Source: Cunninghamella blakesleeana (Eukaryota > Mucoromycota > Mucoromycetes > Mucorales > Cunninghamellaceae). Taken from it: a DNA stretch of 64,000 nucleotides. Below, one piece after another: positions 48,053 through 60,704 of this stretch. The stretch lies in assembly GCA_017871115.1 (NCBI GenBank), contig JAFCIZ010000005.1:868001-932000 (forward strand). Direction: 5' to 3'. Each line of letters opens with the position of its first letter. The first letter of the stretch is position 1. The notes beneath the pieces were generated by a model. It was not told the origin of the DNA and searched no databases. It was given only the letters and a program-made list of their open reading frames with translations. The position numbers and the translations under genes are program-made.

Positions 48053-50749
48053 TCTAGTTTTGGATTTATAATTGTATCAACTATGATAATACTACGTTGT
48101 ACTATTGTAGGTAATACAATAAATCTTATGATTAAACTCTAAAATAAAGCGCTCCATCATACACTCTTTCAAATGAAAGAAAATAAACAAATCTTTAATT
48201 TAATTAAAGGAATGATAGATTTTTCGTCAGCATGTTATGTTTATAAATGTCAAATAAGGTTTTTTATGTATTAAAGAATAAAAACCTGAATAAAATAAAT
48301 ATGGTAATAAGCTATTTTGATATTATTATGTTAATCTATAACTTTTTAATAAAACAATAACGTACGTATATATAATGTTAAAGAAGGACATGTAGATTAT
48401 AAAAGCTTTTTTTTATTTTTTATTTTTTTTAATAGCAATCATCATATAGGTCAAAGGGTATCAATTATTCTACTTGTGCAATTTTTTTTTCATCTTGCAA
48501 ACGCTGAACCAGTTTTTTGTATCGGCAATTACCTCTTAAAAAGGTCAGGCTACAGATTATAATGATCTAATAATTAGGTTCCACAAAATGAATGAGCATG
48601 CTGAAATTAAAAAAAAAAAAAAACATACATACGTACATATACTTGTATGCTGACAATAAAAAAAAAGGCAACAAGACAGAAATAAAACTTTTTTCGTCAA
48701 TTGATATATAAACTAATCCTTTTTAATTCGCAAATGTATGTACAGCTTTTTTTTTTTTTGTAGATGAAACTTTATCAATAATAGTAAAAATTATATATAT
48801 CGGGATAAAAAAATTTTTTTTACACTTAATGATACATATGCATTGCATCGATATGAATTCGAAACAACGATAAGTCGATATAAAAAAAATGAAAAAAATA
48901 AAAATAGAGGTATTTTTATATAAATGTAAATATTTAAATGATCTACTGATATTTATTATATAACGAATCATCTCTTTTTTTTTTTTAAAAAAAAAAATAG
49001 CAATTCTTTCATTTATAAAAGTTCTAAAAATAAGAATCATTAGTTAACGGATACGGAACGCGCGGATATGAAAGACTATTCAATTTAAAAAGATTATCTA
49101 ATTCATATTATATTATATTATTTTTCATTTTGTAAGAATTAATGAAAAATAAAAACAAAAAAAACTGAATCCTCGATCTTTTTTTTTTTTTTTAAAAAAA
49201 AATAAAAATATAAGCTATAATAATAGTAGTAATAATCATGGTTATAATGGTAATATTACTATTATTACCCTACTCTTATCATTTTTTTTATATATAAAAA
49301 ATAGCTAGGAATCCAACGGAGTTTCAACCTCCCCCTTGAGTCCCTATTAATCACAGGTAAATGAAAAAGAATATTTAATAGGTTGACATATAATTTTTTA
49401 ATTGGGGAAATATATATCATCTTTGGAATAATATAACCTTTTTTTTTTTAAAGTGGAGTAAATGGTTTTCATGTGAATAAAATAAAATATATTGCTTCCA
49501 TATATTCCAAGGATGAGAGTTTATTTGTGTAATCATTACACCAGGAAAACAAAAAAAATAATAGTAATAATAATAGTAGTAAAAAAAGTGAAAAAGTAAT
49601 AACAATAACAACAATGAGAAAAGTAACAGAAAAAAGAAGAAAATAAAAAAAAGTCAATACCATAATAGTACAAGTGGTATAGATATAGTAATTGGGTTAT
49701 ACAAAAACGTGAATCAAGAGGTTCATATTTATATATAATAAGAGCAACATGGGTTTCACCCATAAAAAAAAAAAGTATTGTACAGGAAGATCTTTTTCCA
49801 AATATAAATGAATAATATTAAGAAATAAATATATAATTTTATTGCACTATGATTTCTATGGAAACTTTTACATACACCATGACGATAATGATGGTGATAA
49901 ATAAATAAATTAGTCATTTTTATTACTTGCCCTTTTAGAAAGTATGAATGTACAAATTACGGACATATGAATGCGCGAGAGCGAGAGCGAAGGTCGGGTC
50001 GAAGTTTTAAAAATTTTACATCTACCAAACAAAAAAAACAAAAAAAATGGTGTAACCTTTCTATAATAATCCCTTTTATTAACATAATTTATTCTAGACA
50101 AAAAAACAAAATAGTAATAAGTTTACTTTTTATCATCATTATTATTGTATGACAGAAAATGTTTTGATTATTTTTTCTTTTACACAAAACATCTAATATA
50201 GAATTATAATTATAATTTATTTTTTATTATTATTATTTAAGCATGTGCTTACATGATAGAACCATAATGATTATATTATATTTATATATATATATAATTT
50301 AATGCTCATTTAAAAAAAAAAAAAAAATATAATGTTTTACTTTTAAATCTCAATTAGTATATTATTATTGTTTTTTTTTTTATTGTTGACATTAGCCAAT
50401 CTATTCAATATAAATCACGGGATTTAAAATCACTACTGCTAATTATAATAATGAAAAAAAAAAAAAAGCATGCCATTTTTAATTTTTAAAAGTGAAAAAA
50501 AGAAAAAAAAAGAAAATAGTATACTTAAACGTTAGGTTTTATATCTTTTTTTATTTTATAAAAAAAGATAGGAAGAGATAAAGAAAGCGAGCGAGAGAAA
50601 GAGAGAGTAAGCCAAGATGTACAATTATTAAGCTTTTTTTTGAACCCAACAATAAGGTAAGAGTGTCACAAGGATACGTTTACCTTTACATTTATTATAT
50701 CCAAAAAAGTGAACTCAAAAAAAGTTTCTTTCCTTTTAATATTTTTACC

Positions 50750-50905
50750 CGAAAAGATTTTTTTTTTTTAACTCATTTCCTTTTTTTTTTCTTTCCCTTT
50801 CCCTTTCTTTTCTTTTTCTTTTTTTCTTTTCCCTTTTGCCCTTTTTATATATATATATTTATCATTATTATACCTTTCCCTTTTTTTTTTTTATTTTTTT
50901 ATTAT
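50750..50905 (+). promoter_or_regulatory. CT-rich promoter tract of the MHYT gene
   Basis: About 150 bp made almost only of T and C on the + strand (blocks of TTTCCC and TTTCTTT), ending about 140 bp before the ATG at 51048. Confidence 0.45.
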
Positions 50906-51047
50906 TACTTTTCTTTATAATTCATAAAACTAATTGTATATAGTAAATCAACATATTAACCAACCACCACCATTCCTTATATCATTCAATAATATCAATA
51001 ATAAAATAACAATAATAGAATAAATAATAATAGATACATAAATAAAC

Positions 51048-51570
51048 ATGGAAGCAATACAAGATTTTAATGGCGGATTTGTTTTTGTCAGTTATATTAT
51101 ATCAGTTATTGGATCGATGACCACTTTAGAATTATTATCTAGACGTACACATATAAGAGGAAGGAATAATTGGTAAAAAATGAAACAAAATAATCATCCT
51201 TCTACACATTCCATTTTCTTATTTTATACTTGAAAAAAATAAAAAGTTACACATAATAAAAAGGGACGAATTCTTCTACTTCAAATAGATTAATCATAAT
51301 TGTTTTTATCATTTTTATTTTAGGTATTTATTGTTGAGTGCAGCATTATCAATGGGTAGTGTTGGGATATGGTCGATGCATTTTATTGGAAACAATAGTT
51401 TAACTATTCGTTTCGAAGATCAGCAATATATTTACCAATTGGCTTATTCTGCCGGATATACCTTTGCAAGTTTGGTCGTGGCTATTGCTTGCATGTTTAT
51501 TTCTTTTTTATTTATTGGTGTTACTGAACATGTTCAAGTTTACCGTATTGTAATTAGTGGGGTACTTGCT

Positions 51571-51609
<39 letters not shown>

Positions 51610-54600
51610 ATATAACCAACCATATATCTCATTCCTTCATTTTTTATTTAATAGATTGGGATCGCTACAATGCATTATTTAGGTCAATTTGCTATTCAAT
51701 ATTTTAAAGTAGTGTATAAACCGGCTTATGTTGTCGCTGCTGTCATCATTGCTTGCACCGCTGTCACTGTGGCCCTTTTTATTTTCTTTAAATTAAGAGA
51801 AAGATGGGCAAATCAATGGTATAAGCGTTTAGCTTGTGCTTGTATAATGGGTGTTGCCGTTTGTGGTAAATGTTTATTTGATTGAATATTCATTTTTATT
51901 ACTATTGTTTTTACTAATTATAACCTTGCTATCATTTTTTATTTTTTGCTTATATATATAAATATAGGTATGCATTATACCGCTATGGCTGGTACAAGAT
52001 ATTATGATAATGGAAATGGTGCTCCTCCTCCAGTACCTGCTTTAAGTACTCCTGTATTAATTGGCTTGATTTGTGCCGTGGTGGTGATTGCCTGTCTTTT
52101 ATTATTTTATGTTGGGGTGAAATGTAGTATGGAACGTATTGCCGATCTTTCTGAAAAAAGAAAAAAACGATTGGTAGTAGACCTTGTCCTTTTCGATCAA
52201 AATGGAAGAATTATGGTCAATGTGGATGGTATTTTACCAAGTAAAATAGTCTTATCTGAAATTTCATTCAAGGTATTACATTACACATTTATGTTTAATT
52301 ATATACTTTTCTCTCTCTCTCTCTCTTTTTTTTTTTTTAAAAAAAAAAATAATAATAATAATCTTTTTTTAGATCTCCTACTTGAAAATCTAGATTTAAT
52401 TAATTATCACTCACTGGATTTTTTTTTTCTTTTTGTAATTATTAACATTGTAGTCTAAATATGAATTTAACGCTTCCCATCCACTCTTTGTTCGTTTATT
52501 TTGTCTTGTATCACAATGGTCTATTAAACCTACATTAGAACAATATGAAAGAGCCTCTCACTCTGATGAATTCAATATTGCAGAAAGACGCTTTCATGAA
52601 GCTACCTCTGATTTAATGGAATCCTTACGGATGGAAAATCCTTCAGAACTAGGCATTCTTTATGAATCAGTAATTAAAACACATACAGTTGATATTCCAA
52701 GTTTATTTCCACAAAAGAAATTTATGGCAAACCCATTAAAGAAAATATCTCAACATCATAAACGTAAAAAGCAACTCGATGAAGAAGGAATTGTTTTAGA
52801 AGGTGATATTGATAAATTCAGTATCCCTTCAACACCTACTACTCAAAGTTGGTCTTATGATACCAAAAAAAGTACTTCTCTTCAATCATTAGATTTAATG
52901 AGCAGCAATAACAACAACAACAACAAAAACAATAAAAACAACAGTGCTCCCAAGTTTTGTAAAATATTAAAAAAATCCTCTTCTTCAGCAACTCTTTATT
53001 CCAATTACAACAATAATACTTCTACTACAAATAATAATAACAGTTGTAATGTTAAACAACAAAAACAATATAATAGTAGCACTCGTTCCTCTCAATATGA
53101 AAAAGAAGAAGAAGATTTTTATGAAGGTGATGAAGAAAGACATGTTGTACTTGTACGTCAATTAGATAACGACAAGCATATTCATAAATACATGACACAA
53201 GGTTATCGTTTTGCTGATACCTGTTTTATCGCTAAAACCATGGGAGCCAAATTGTTTATTTCTACTGATCGCATGTTACAATATTTTAATGATATGCGTT
53301 TATTAGCTCAAAGCCATGCTCAATTCAACTATCGTCTTACTACGCCTCGTGTCATGGTAGGTGTTCTTGGTCTCGTAAATGAACATCAAGCCTACGAACA
53401 ATTACATATGATTGTTGATAAACAATCACGATATGGATTTCCTATGGTGGAATTAACTTGCCCTGATACATCCGATGTGATTCAAGAATTATCTGTCGAT
53501 GAAAAACATTTCTTATCTCATGTATTTCATAATCAACCTTTGGCTCATATAGCAAACATGCAAAAGTATTTTGAATTAGCCCCTCGTCCAAGCTTTGCTA
53601 CTACTACAACTACCTCTACTTCTACTATTCCTCCTGGTCGTACATCTACAAATACATTAAAAACACCTGAATCTAACTGTTCTTCTCCTTTTAGTGGTGG
53701 CAGCATTGGTTTAACAGTAGATCCTCTTCATCAACAACAGCAGCAACATCTCCATCATAAGTATAGCCAATCTAATTCAACTGTATCACCCATATCTTTA
53801 AATTCTGGTACTTCTACCCTTATTAATTCAGTGAATAGTATTCCTTCAACTGCTACAGCTACTATGAATCAATCTAATACCCTTGCAGCTCTTTCCTCTT
53901 CACCTGCTTTATATAAATTTGCTTCTGCTTTAGAATTAGCAGCACAAAAACTATTAAAAAAAGTAGGAAGCAACGGGTTACATTTAGGATTATCCAGAGC
54001 CACATTACAGGCTGACATCATTGATGCGCCAGCATTTTCTGTGACCTCAGGGCCATGTAGTTTGATTTTGTTTAGAATCTTTTTACAAACGCAAGGCACC
54101 ATAGCAGCTATTCAATTACATACAAACTCGGAACCTATTCGATGCCTTCCTTATTCATTAGATCCTTCTCTTGCTCATGCCATTACACAGCAAGTAGTAG
54201 AAACTTATGAAAAATCCATTTATAATAGCAGTTGGGGAAATGAATTACAACAACAAATTTTATATGGTAATTTAGCAAATTATTCAAATAAAGGTTATAA
54301 ACAATTAAATCATGACCATCATCATCATCAACAACAACATCATCATCAACAACATCAACAATCTATGCATGAAATTAATTATTCTCATTCTCATTCTCAT
54401 TCAAATCCAACAAATAATCCTAATATATCTACTATTTCATCATCCAAATCTTCTCCTCTTATGTCAACCTCCACAAATAATAATAACAACGTATCATCAT
54501 CAACTTCTTCTCCAACCTCATCTTCCTCTACACCTCGTACTTCCCATGAATTAACCATAATGACCTCTTTACCACCTCCTCCTAGAGCAAAACGAAATCG

Positions 54601-54760
54601 CCATTCTTCTGCTATCGAAATGAAACCTACTTTTACTTCTACCTTGGCTACTTCTCATACAATGGAAGTAGAATCTTCTTTAGTTATTTTACCTCCAAAG
54701 GAACGATTCTTATGGTTAGATCAAGCGGTGGTTGAATGTTTACATTCTAGTTCTGGTTAA
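51048..54760 (+). CDS. MHYT-domain membrane sensor-like protein
   Basis: About 1065 aa from five exons: 51048-51172, 51324-51573, 51655-51865, 51968-52272, 52454-54760. The N-terminal 245 residues form a seven-helix MHYT domain with three M-H-x-x motifs: MHFIGN near residue 60, MHYLGQ near 131 and MHYTAMAG near 197. In bacteria this domain is proposed to bind copper and sense O2, CO or NO. The cytosolic region starts with RLVVDLVLFDQNGRIMVNVDG, PAS-like in appearance. Long low-complexity stretches (poly-N, poly-H near residue 915, poly-S) alternate with conserved blocks such as HVVLVRQLDNDKHIHKYMTQ and LELAAQKLLKKVGSNGLHLG. No GGDEF, EAL or kinase domain was seen. Signalling output is unknown. 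Confidence 0.88.
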
Positions 54761-55555
54761 TTTTTATACGTATACGCATATATACTCATTTATTTATTGA
54801 TATTTTATGTTACATTAACTATCTCAACGTTGTATTATTTTATATGATAAAAAAAAATTTAATTTTTTTTAAAAAAGAAAAGTGTACATTATTATTATTT
54901 TTATTAGACTTATAATTATTTTTATACATATATAATTATTTCTTATTTATATGACATGCATACATTTTATTATATAATAAACCTTATTATTATTAACAAC
55001 TTATGTAATATATAAATTTTTCCTTTTTACATTTATATTAATATATTTACGATCATATAATGATAAAAAAAAAAAAAAAAAAAAAAACAAGATCATTTTT
55101 TATGTATAAACAATATTGTATTCTACTTTTAATTAAAATAGTATATATTATTCTATTTTTAAAGTCCCTTACCATATATATATTAGATAAACTAATTGTC
55201 GTCATCGTATTGATAAGATTTTTATAGAGTTATGAAATGATGATGTCTTTTTATCATTGTGATATTAATGAGGAGAGATGATACTATAGCATATATGTAT
55301 GTTTCCCTATGATATTTTATTTTTAGTTTTATTATCCTTATTTATTTTATTTATTTTAGCTATAGATGAAAGTGATGTATGTAATATGAATAGATGATCA
55401 TTTTTTACAAAAAGAAAAAAATACTATATGTATTTATTCTTACCAATTTTTATTTTTTAAAATAATATATTTGATTATTGTTATTATATAATTATATTAA
55501 CTATTTCTGAGAGATTGTAAAAATAATAATAGCTAACCTGTTATTAATACAATAA
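54761..55555. other. Convergent intergenic region
   Basis: About 800 bp of AT-rich DNA between the MHYT and DUF1295 genes, with a long A-run at 55064-55087. No gene was seen. Confidence 0.5.
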
Positions 55556-57070
55556 TTAATCATTCTTTTCGTGAGTTGAATCGAATAAATTGTTTTTTGG
55601 AAACCAAGGAATGAATCTGCTAACAGATTTACGATAGGTATTGTAGTCAATATATTTTTCAGACGAAATATACTAATTTCAAAATTATAAGTTGGAAAAA
55701 AAAGGATAAAAATTTAATAAAATATTATATAATGCCTATTTTACATACACATACGCACACACGCTGATATCCATATATATTGTGACAAGCAAAAAAAATA
55801 ATAAGATAGTTCATTATTTACCTCTGTAAGCCAAGTACTACCTTGAAATAGCAATGTCAAAGTAATAGGTCCAACTATAGTCCAGTTTATATAAGTGAAT
55901 GGATTATACCAGTCAATGGATTCTTGTAATGCTTGAGTCAACCCAACTGTTGAACCAATCGAAAACAAGTAAATTGACCACCACATTCCCATTTCAGAAA
56001 AAAAATTTGGATGGCGACTATACTTGAATAAACCTTGAGTAAAAAACCCACGTTGATAATCTCCTTTCAATTGTTGTTTATTTAAATAAGATAACAATGC
56101 ATATTTTTCTGTTTGGAATTGATATTGTTGTTCATCAGCGATAGACTCAATACTAAAAAAAAATAAAAAGAAAAAAAGTGCCAACCAATCCATCCTGTTC
56201 AAAGCCATTGCTGTTGTTGTTTCAGCTTCTGTTGCAACATATGTTAAACTGGTGACATATAGCGGTGATACAATAAAGAGTAGTAATAAATCTTGGAAAG
56301 GACAGATCATTATTAAATTTAATATTCCCATGGCAATTGGCCCGATTTTACTTTTAATATAAGGATATCTGTAATCTTGCCCATCCCATTTATATCCTCC
56401 TTTCCTATTATTATTATTATTATTGTTATTATATTTAATTTATCACTACATCTATTCTTATTTCAACATCATATGTATTTATATGTATATCTTATATACC
56501 TTGCAAAGTTCCAAGTTAAACGAAAGCCCCATATACTAATCAAGATTGAAGCAATCAATAAGCGCGGATGGATAGTTCCTCTGTTTAAATAGTCATGATA
56601 AAAAAAGTGCCAGGAATATATAGCAGGTAAAATAGACCATGCTTTATCTATATATATGTGCCCATATATAAAAAGAAAAAGAAAAAGAAATAAACGTGAG
56701 TACTTGCATATATATTTAGAGGTAACTTGATATTGTTATTTTTTATTATTTTACCAACTTGACTATAATTATTAGAAATAATAGTTAATAAATAGTGAAC
56801 GATTGAAATAAAAATGACAAAGATAATAGCTTCAGTAAATGGATCAATATGACTATAAAGTTGCTTCAGAGAGTTTTGATTGTTGAATAAAAAAGCAATA
56901 TTTTCTTTCATTTTCCCGGATTCAAAAAGATCTTGAATATCAAGTAAATTGGTTAAGATAAGTTGCCAAGTATAGTCAAAAGATAATCTTTCAATAATAG
57001 GAATTTGAACTAATTTTTCATAGTAGTTACAATCAAGTGCTGTCTTTAGTGGTGAATAAAGTATATCCAT
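55556..57070 (-). CDS. DUF1295 family membrane protein (steroid 5-alpha-reductase-like)
   Basis: About 387 aa from four minus-strand exons: 57070-56755, 56647-56500, 56404-55822, 55672-55556. Several membrane helices are evident. Conserved blocks are QVDKAWSILPAIYSW, SIWGFRLTWNFARKGGYKWD, GQDYRYPY, and the C-terminal TQGLFKYSRHPNFFSEMGMWW, which is the NADPH-binding-type signature of DUF1295 and related reductase/methyltransferase folds. It closes with SSEKYIDYNTYRKSVSRFIPW. The family is related to steroid 5-alpha reductases and isoprenylcysteine methyltransferases; the substrate is unknown. Probably in the endoplasmic reticulum (inference). Confidence 0.88.
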
Positions 57071-58063
57071 GTTACGTACGTATTTTTTTAAAAAAATTTA
57101 AGTTTAGAAGAAAAAAATGATGATGACCAAAAAAAGTAGCCTTTTGATCTGAGAATGAAATAAATCTTACGATTTTGTCAATTTGCCTGTAGGAATTATA
57201 TTTTTTTCATCATTTTTATTTTTATAATTTTAATAATATAGGTGTATCTAAAAAAATCGTATAAGTTCAATTTTATTCACTAATTCAATAAAAAGAAGGT
57301 TTTTTTCTCGTTTCAAGAGCTTTCATCATAGTTTTTATTTTAATTCTATTTTATATCTAAACTACGTATTTCTACTTGCTTTAACTTTAGTCCTTTTATC
57401 TGACTTTTATTCATTTAATTTTTTACTATAAATCACCTTAAATATTTTTAAATTCTGCCTTTTTTATAAAAAGCATAATCTTTTTAGATTAATACTATTT
57501 AATATATACTATTAAAAGTAATTATGGAAATGAATTAAATATAAATCGTTTATTAAATAAACACAATATCTAGATTTAATGAATTTGATGTAAATCGAAT
57601 TATTTAAAGATTGTCTTTCTGATAATCCAATTTAAACAATAAAATTTAATGCACTGGGTTTAAAATGACTTTATGTACAGCGAATTAGTCAGTCATAGGC
57701 TTTTTTATCTTTGTCATCACCATCGAAATCCATAACAGCTTGAATAAAAAACTTTAATAAAATAATAATAATAGCTAATGTGCATAATTATGTTTATAAA
57801 AATGATACTAATAAGGATTATAAAAATAATAATAATAATGGCTATAAAAATCATACTAATAAAGGTTGTAGAAATAACAATAGCTAATGTGCATAATTAT
57901 GTTTATAAAAATGATACTAATAAGGATTATAAAAATAATAATAATAATGGTTATAAAAATCATACTAATAAAGGCTGTAGAAATAATACTAATAATGATT
58001 GTAAAATGATAATAAAAATTGTAATAAAAAATAAAATAGAAAATACATAGAGTGTTCATAGAA
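57071..58063. other. Intergenic region, no gene recognised
   Basis: About 1 kb of AT-rich DNA that ends in the 109-bp tandem duplication listed below. No gene-like frame was seen outside the repeat. Confidence 0.5.
57773..57990. repeat. Tandem duplication, 2 x 109 bp
   Basis: Copies 57773-57881 and 57882-57990 are nearly identical, with only a few differences (for example GGCTAT/GGTTAT and GGTTGT/GGCTGT). The unit starts AGCTAATGTGCATAATTATG and is itself built of ATAAAAAT-type sub-motifs. Because 109 is not a multiple of three, an open frame across it changes frame between copies and is not a gene. Confidence 0.93.
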
Positions 58064-59716
58064 TTACTTTTTTTCGTTCTTTTTTTCATATTTTCGTTTC
58101 GTGGGAATGAATGATGGTAATATAGATGGTTTTTTAATGCTTACTATGCATACAGGTTTTTCATTAGGATAGTCTAATACTTGCACGCTTCTTTCCATCA
58201 TTGTTTTTGCTTTGTATACTATATCAAATAAGGGAACCATTAGGGTATACAAATTTTTAAATGATCTTGGAAAATCAAAAAATTCGGTTTTTGTGAGTCT
58301 GCAAATACTATCAGAAGGAAAATCTAATATTATCAATTGAATTTTAAGCCCTATTAATACAAAAATTAAATTAAATTAAATTAAAGATTCTGTATTTTTG
58401 GTCATCATACATTATACTATTTTATTACCCATAATAACTAGTCCAATAGAATATACATCGCTTTTTATATTGTTATTATGATTTAAAAAGACAGAAAGCA
58501 TGTCTTTTAAAATGTTTGGCACTTTCTTCAGACCATCATTCAGATACTTGTCATCAAATCCGACTGTTTCATTTTTCCCCACCTCGGCGCATCCTAACTC
58601 AAAACCATCACATTCAAATAAAATATCTACTTTCTTTCCCGTAACCATTCTCTTTCGCTCATTAATTACTTCTAAAGAACGTTGCTGATTCATTTTTATA
58701 GATGATGATGATGACGCCTTTTCTCCTAGTCTTGCCGTTACTGTACTTTTGTAAAAAGCCTTGTAAACAAAATTCCATAGCTTATTTAATATATCTGCTT
58801 CAGAAAGATCAGTAGAAAATATATTTTGATTAATAACATTAACAAAGTTGATAACTGATTCTTGAATCCACTTTTCATCAATATCTTCTATTGGATCAAA
58901 TTTGGATTGATATGCTGCTATATAAAAATCTTTTGGTGTTTTACAATCTTTAAAGTTGGCCAAAAATAAATTTAAATGAGAAGGAAAGTTAGGTAAAGGT
59001 TTTTGATTAAAAGCGATAATTTCATTAATTTCTTCATCATTAAAGAAATAACGCCAAATAGGGTCATAAGGGTCGAGGATAAATGAATGTACAGGGTGTT
59101 CGAATATACTTAAAGCCGCAAGTTTTCGCATTTCGCGTTCAACAAACTTTCCACTTGATAACTTCCACATATTTGTTTCCAGTATTGAATCATAATTATT
59201 TAAAATTCGTAGCTTTTCGTTTGGATTTAATTTATAATTTTTTTCACTGTTTGATACTGATGAAGACGACGATTCATAATTTGATGATGTATTGGTTGAA
59301 GAAAATAAGTTAGAATGAGGTGAAGTGGTAGAGTTAGCCGATGATAATGGGTTACCCGACAATGCATCTGTATTAATCGTGAGTTGCGGTGATACAATTT
59401 TAGTCCAGTATTTTTTATTGTTATATTTAACTTTGACATTTAATTTTTTAGCAGAATCTTTTATCCAGCGTGTCCAGTCGCGTTTCATATTATCTGTAGC
59501 ATGATTGCTGTTAACGATAAGACCCTTTAAATCTTCAAGTATTGTTTTCATTGATATAGAGTTATCTTCCCCTTTTAAACGAGTTATACATTCGCATATT
59601 TCTATTTTATTAAATACAACACTCTATTTATTATTAACTAGAAATAAAATAAATAAATATAATTTTATTAAATATATCTTTAAATAAAAAGTACCTTCTT
59701 CATAAATATTTTCCAT
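58064..59716 (-). CDS. PD-(D/E)XK-like protein of a Mucoromycota orphan family
   Basis: About 493 aa from three minus-strand exons: 59716-59695 (only 22 nt, encoding MENIYEE plus one base), 59601-58429, 58350-58064. Residues about 70-130 are Ser/Asn/Thr-rich. The conserved core reads GKKVDILFECDG then ELGCAEVGK: Asp333, Glu347 and Lys350 resemble the Asp...Glu-x-Lys catalytic trio of the restriction-endonuclease fold, but the spacing here is Glu-x-x-Lys. After that come KKVPNILKDMLSVFLNH, YSIGLVIMGLKIQLIILDFP and ICRLTKTEFFDFP. I recall this layout as a large family of unknown function in Mucoromycota genomes; that memory is not a search result. Just upstream (59.99-60.70 kb) lies a satellite array. 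Activity may be lost. Confidence 0.72.
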
Positions 59717-59987
59717 AATTTATAATAAAAGAAAGAGAAATTGGGGGGGAATATTTACATTAAGGTAGCTCAACGTAAAGGAGTATAAGTTTAAAGTTAG
59801 AAAAGTTTTAAAGAGGTTGGGAAAAAAAATATAATGCTATAATTCAAGGACCGCTCATCACCCTTGTCCTAAAAAAAAGTCAAAAATATTTGAGGTTCCG
59901 ATTAAAATATTTGTTATTTTTCTGCATGAGATAATATACTTCTTTTTCCTTTATTCTTTTTTTTCTTCTGAATATATGAATGATACT

Positions 59988-60704
59988 TTTTAGTGCTCCC
60001 CTTTGCCTCTTAATCATTATACAATATTTCCCTACATATATACGAATGATTGATGCACACTTAGAACCTCACTATATTTTTATAGTGCCCTTCTTTGCCT
60101 CTTAATCATTATACAATATTTTCCTACATATATACGAATGATTGATGCACACTTAGAACCTCACTATATTTTTATAGTGCCCTTCTTTGCCTCTTAATCA
60201 TTATACAATATTTCCCTACATATATACGAATGATTGATGCACACTTAGAACCTCACTATAGCTTATGGTGCCCTTCTTTGCCTCTTAATCATTATACAAT
60301 ATTTCCCTACATATATACGAATGATTGATGCACACTTAGAACCTCACTATATTTTTATAGTGCCCTTCTTTGCCTCTTAATCATTATACAATATTTCCCT
60401 ATATATATACGAATGATTGATGCACACTTAGAACCTCACTATATTTTTATAGTGCCCTTCTTTGCCTCTTAATCATTATACAATATTTCCCTATATATAT
60501 ACGAATGATTGATGCACACTTAGAACCTCACTATAGCTTATGGTGCCCTTCTTTGCCTCTTAATCATTATACAATATTTCCCTACATATATACGAATGAT
60601 TGATGCACACTTAGAACCTCACTATATTTTTATAGTGCCCTTCTTTGCCTCTTAATCATTATACAATATTTCCCTATATATATACGAATGATTGATGCAC
60701 ACTT
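59988..60704. repeat. Satellite array, 8 copies of a ~92-bp unit with higher-order AAB order
   Basis: The anchor GCCTCTTAATC occurs at 60005, 60097, 60189, 60280, 60372, 60464, 60555 and 60647, so the period is 92, 92, 91, 92, 92, 91, 92. The 91-bp units carry a CACTATA-GCT-TATGGTG junction and the 92-bp units CACTATA-TTTT-TATAGTG. The junction order is A A B A A B A, which makes a 275-bp higher-order repeat. Copies are nearly identical, differing mainly at CCCTACATA/CCCTATATA. Each unit also has AATCATT and AATGATT as inverted repeats (60012-60018 and 60045-60051 in the first unit). No coding potential. Confidence 0.97.

Larger units (their letters stand above)
46077..51047. other. Gene desert of about 5 kb
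   Basis: AT-rich sequence with homopolymers, T-then-A palindromes (48970-49000, 49180-49203) and microsatellites. A possible two-exon remnant lies at 46524-46668 on the minus strand. Small GC-richer patches at 47148-47215 (overlapping hairpins CGGAT-TCC-ATCCG and CCGTT-CAA-AACGG) and 49307-49362 have no identified function. The final 150 bp are CT-rich, the probable MHYT-gene promoter. Confidence 0.5.

Noticed and set aside
49307..49362. GC-richer patch with a GGAG/CTCC hairpin before a minus-strand T-run
   Set aside because: It was considered as a tRNA 3' half or a pol III transcript. The loop does not fit the TTCRANY T-loop pattern and no A-box lies at the right distance.
57778..58050. A 90-aa plus-strand frame over the 109-bp duplication
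   Set aside because: The repeat period is not a multiple of three, so the two copies are read in different frames; the frame is open only because of its composition.
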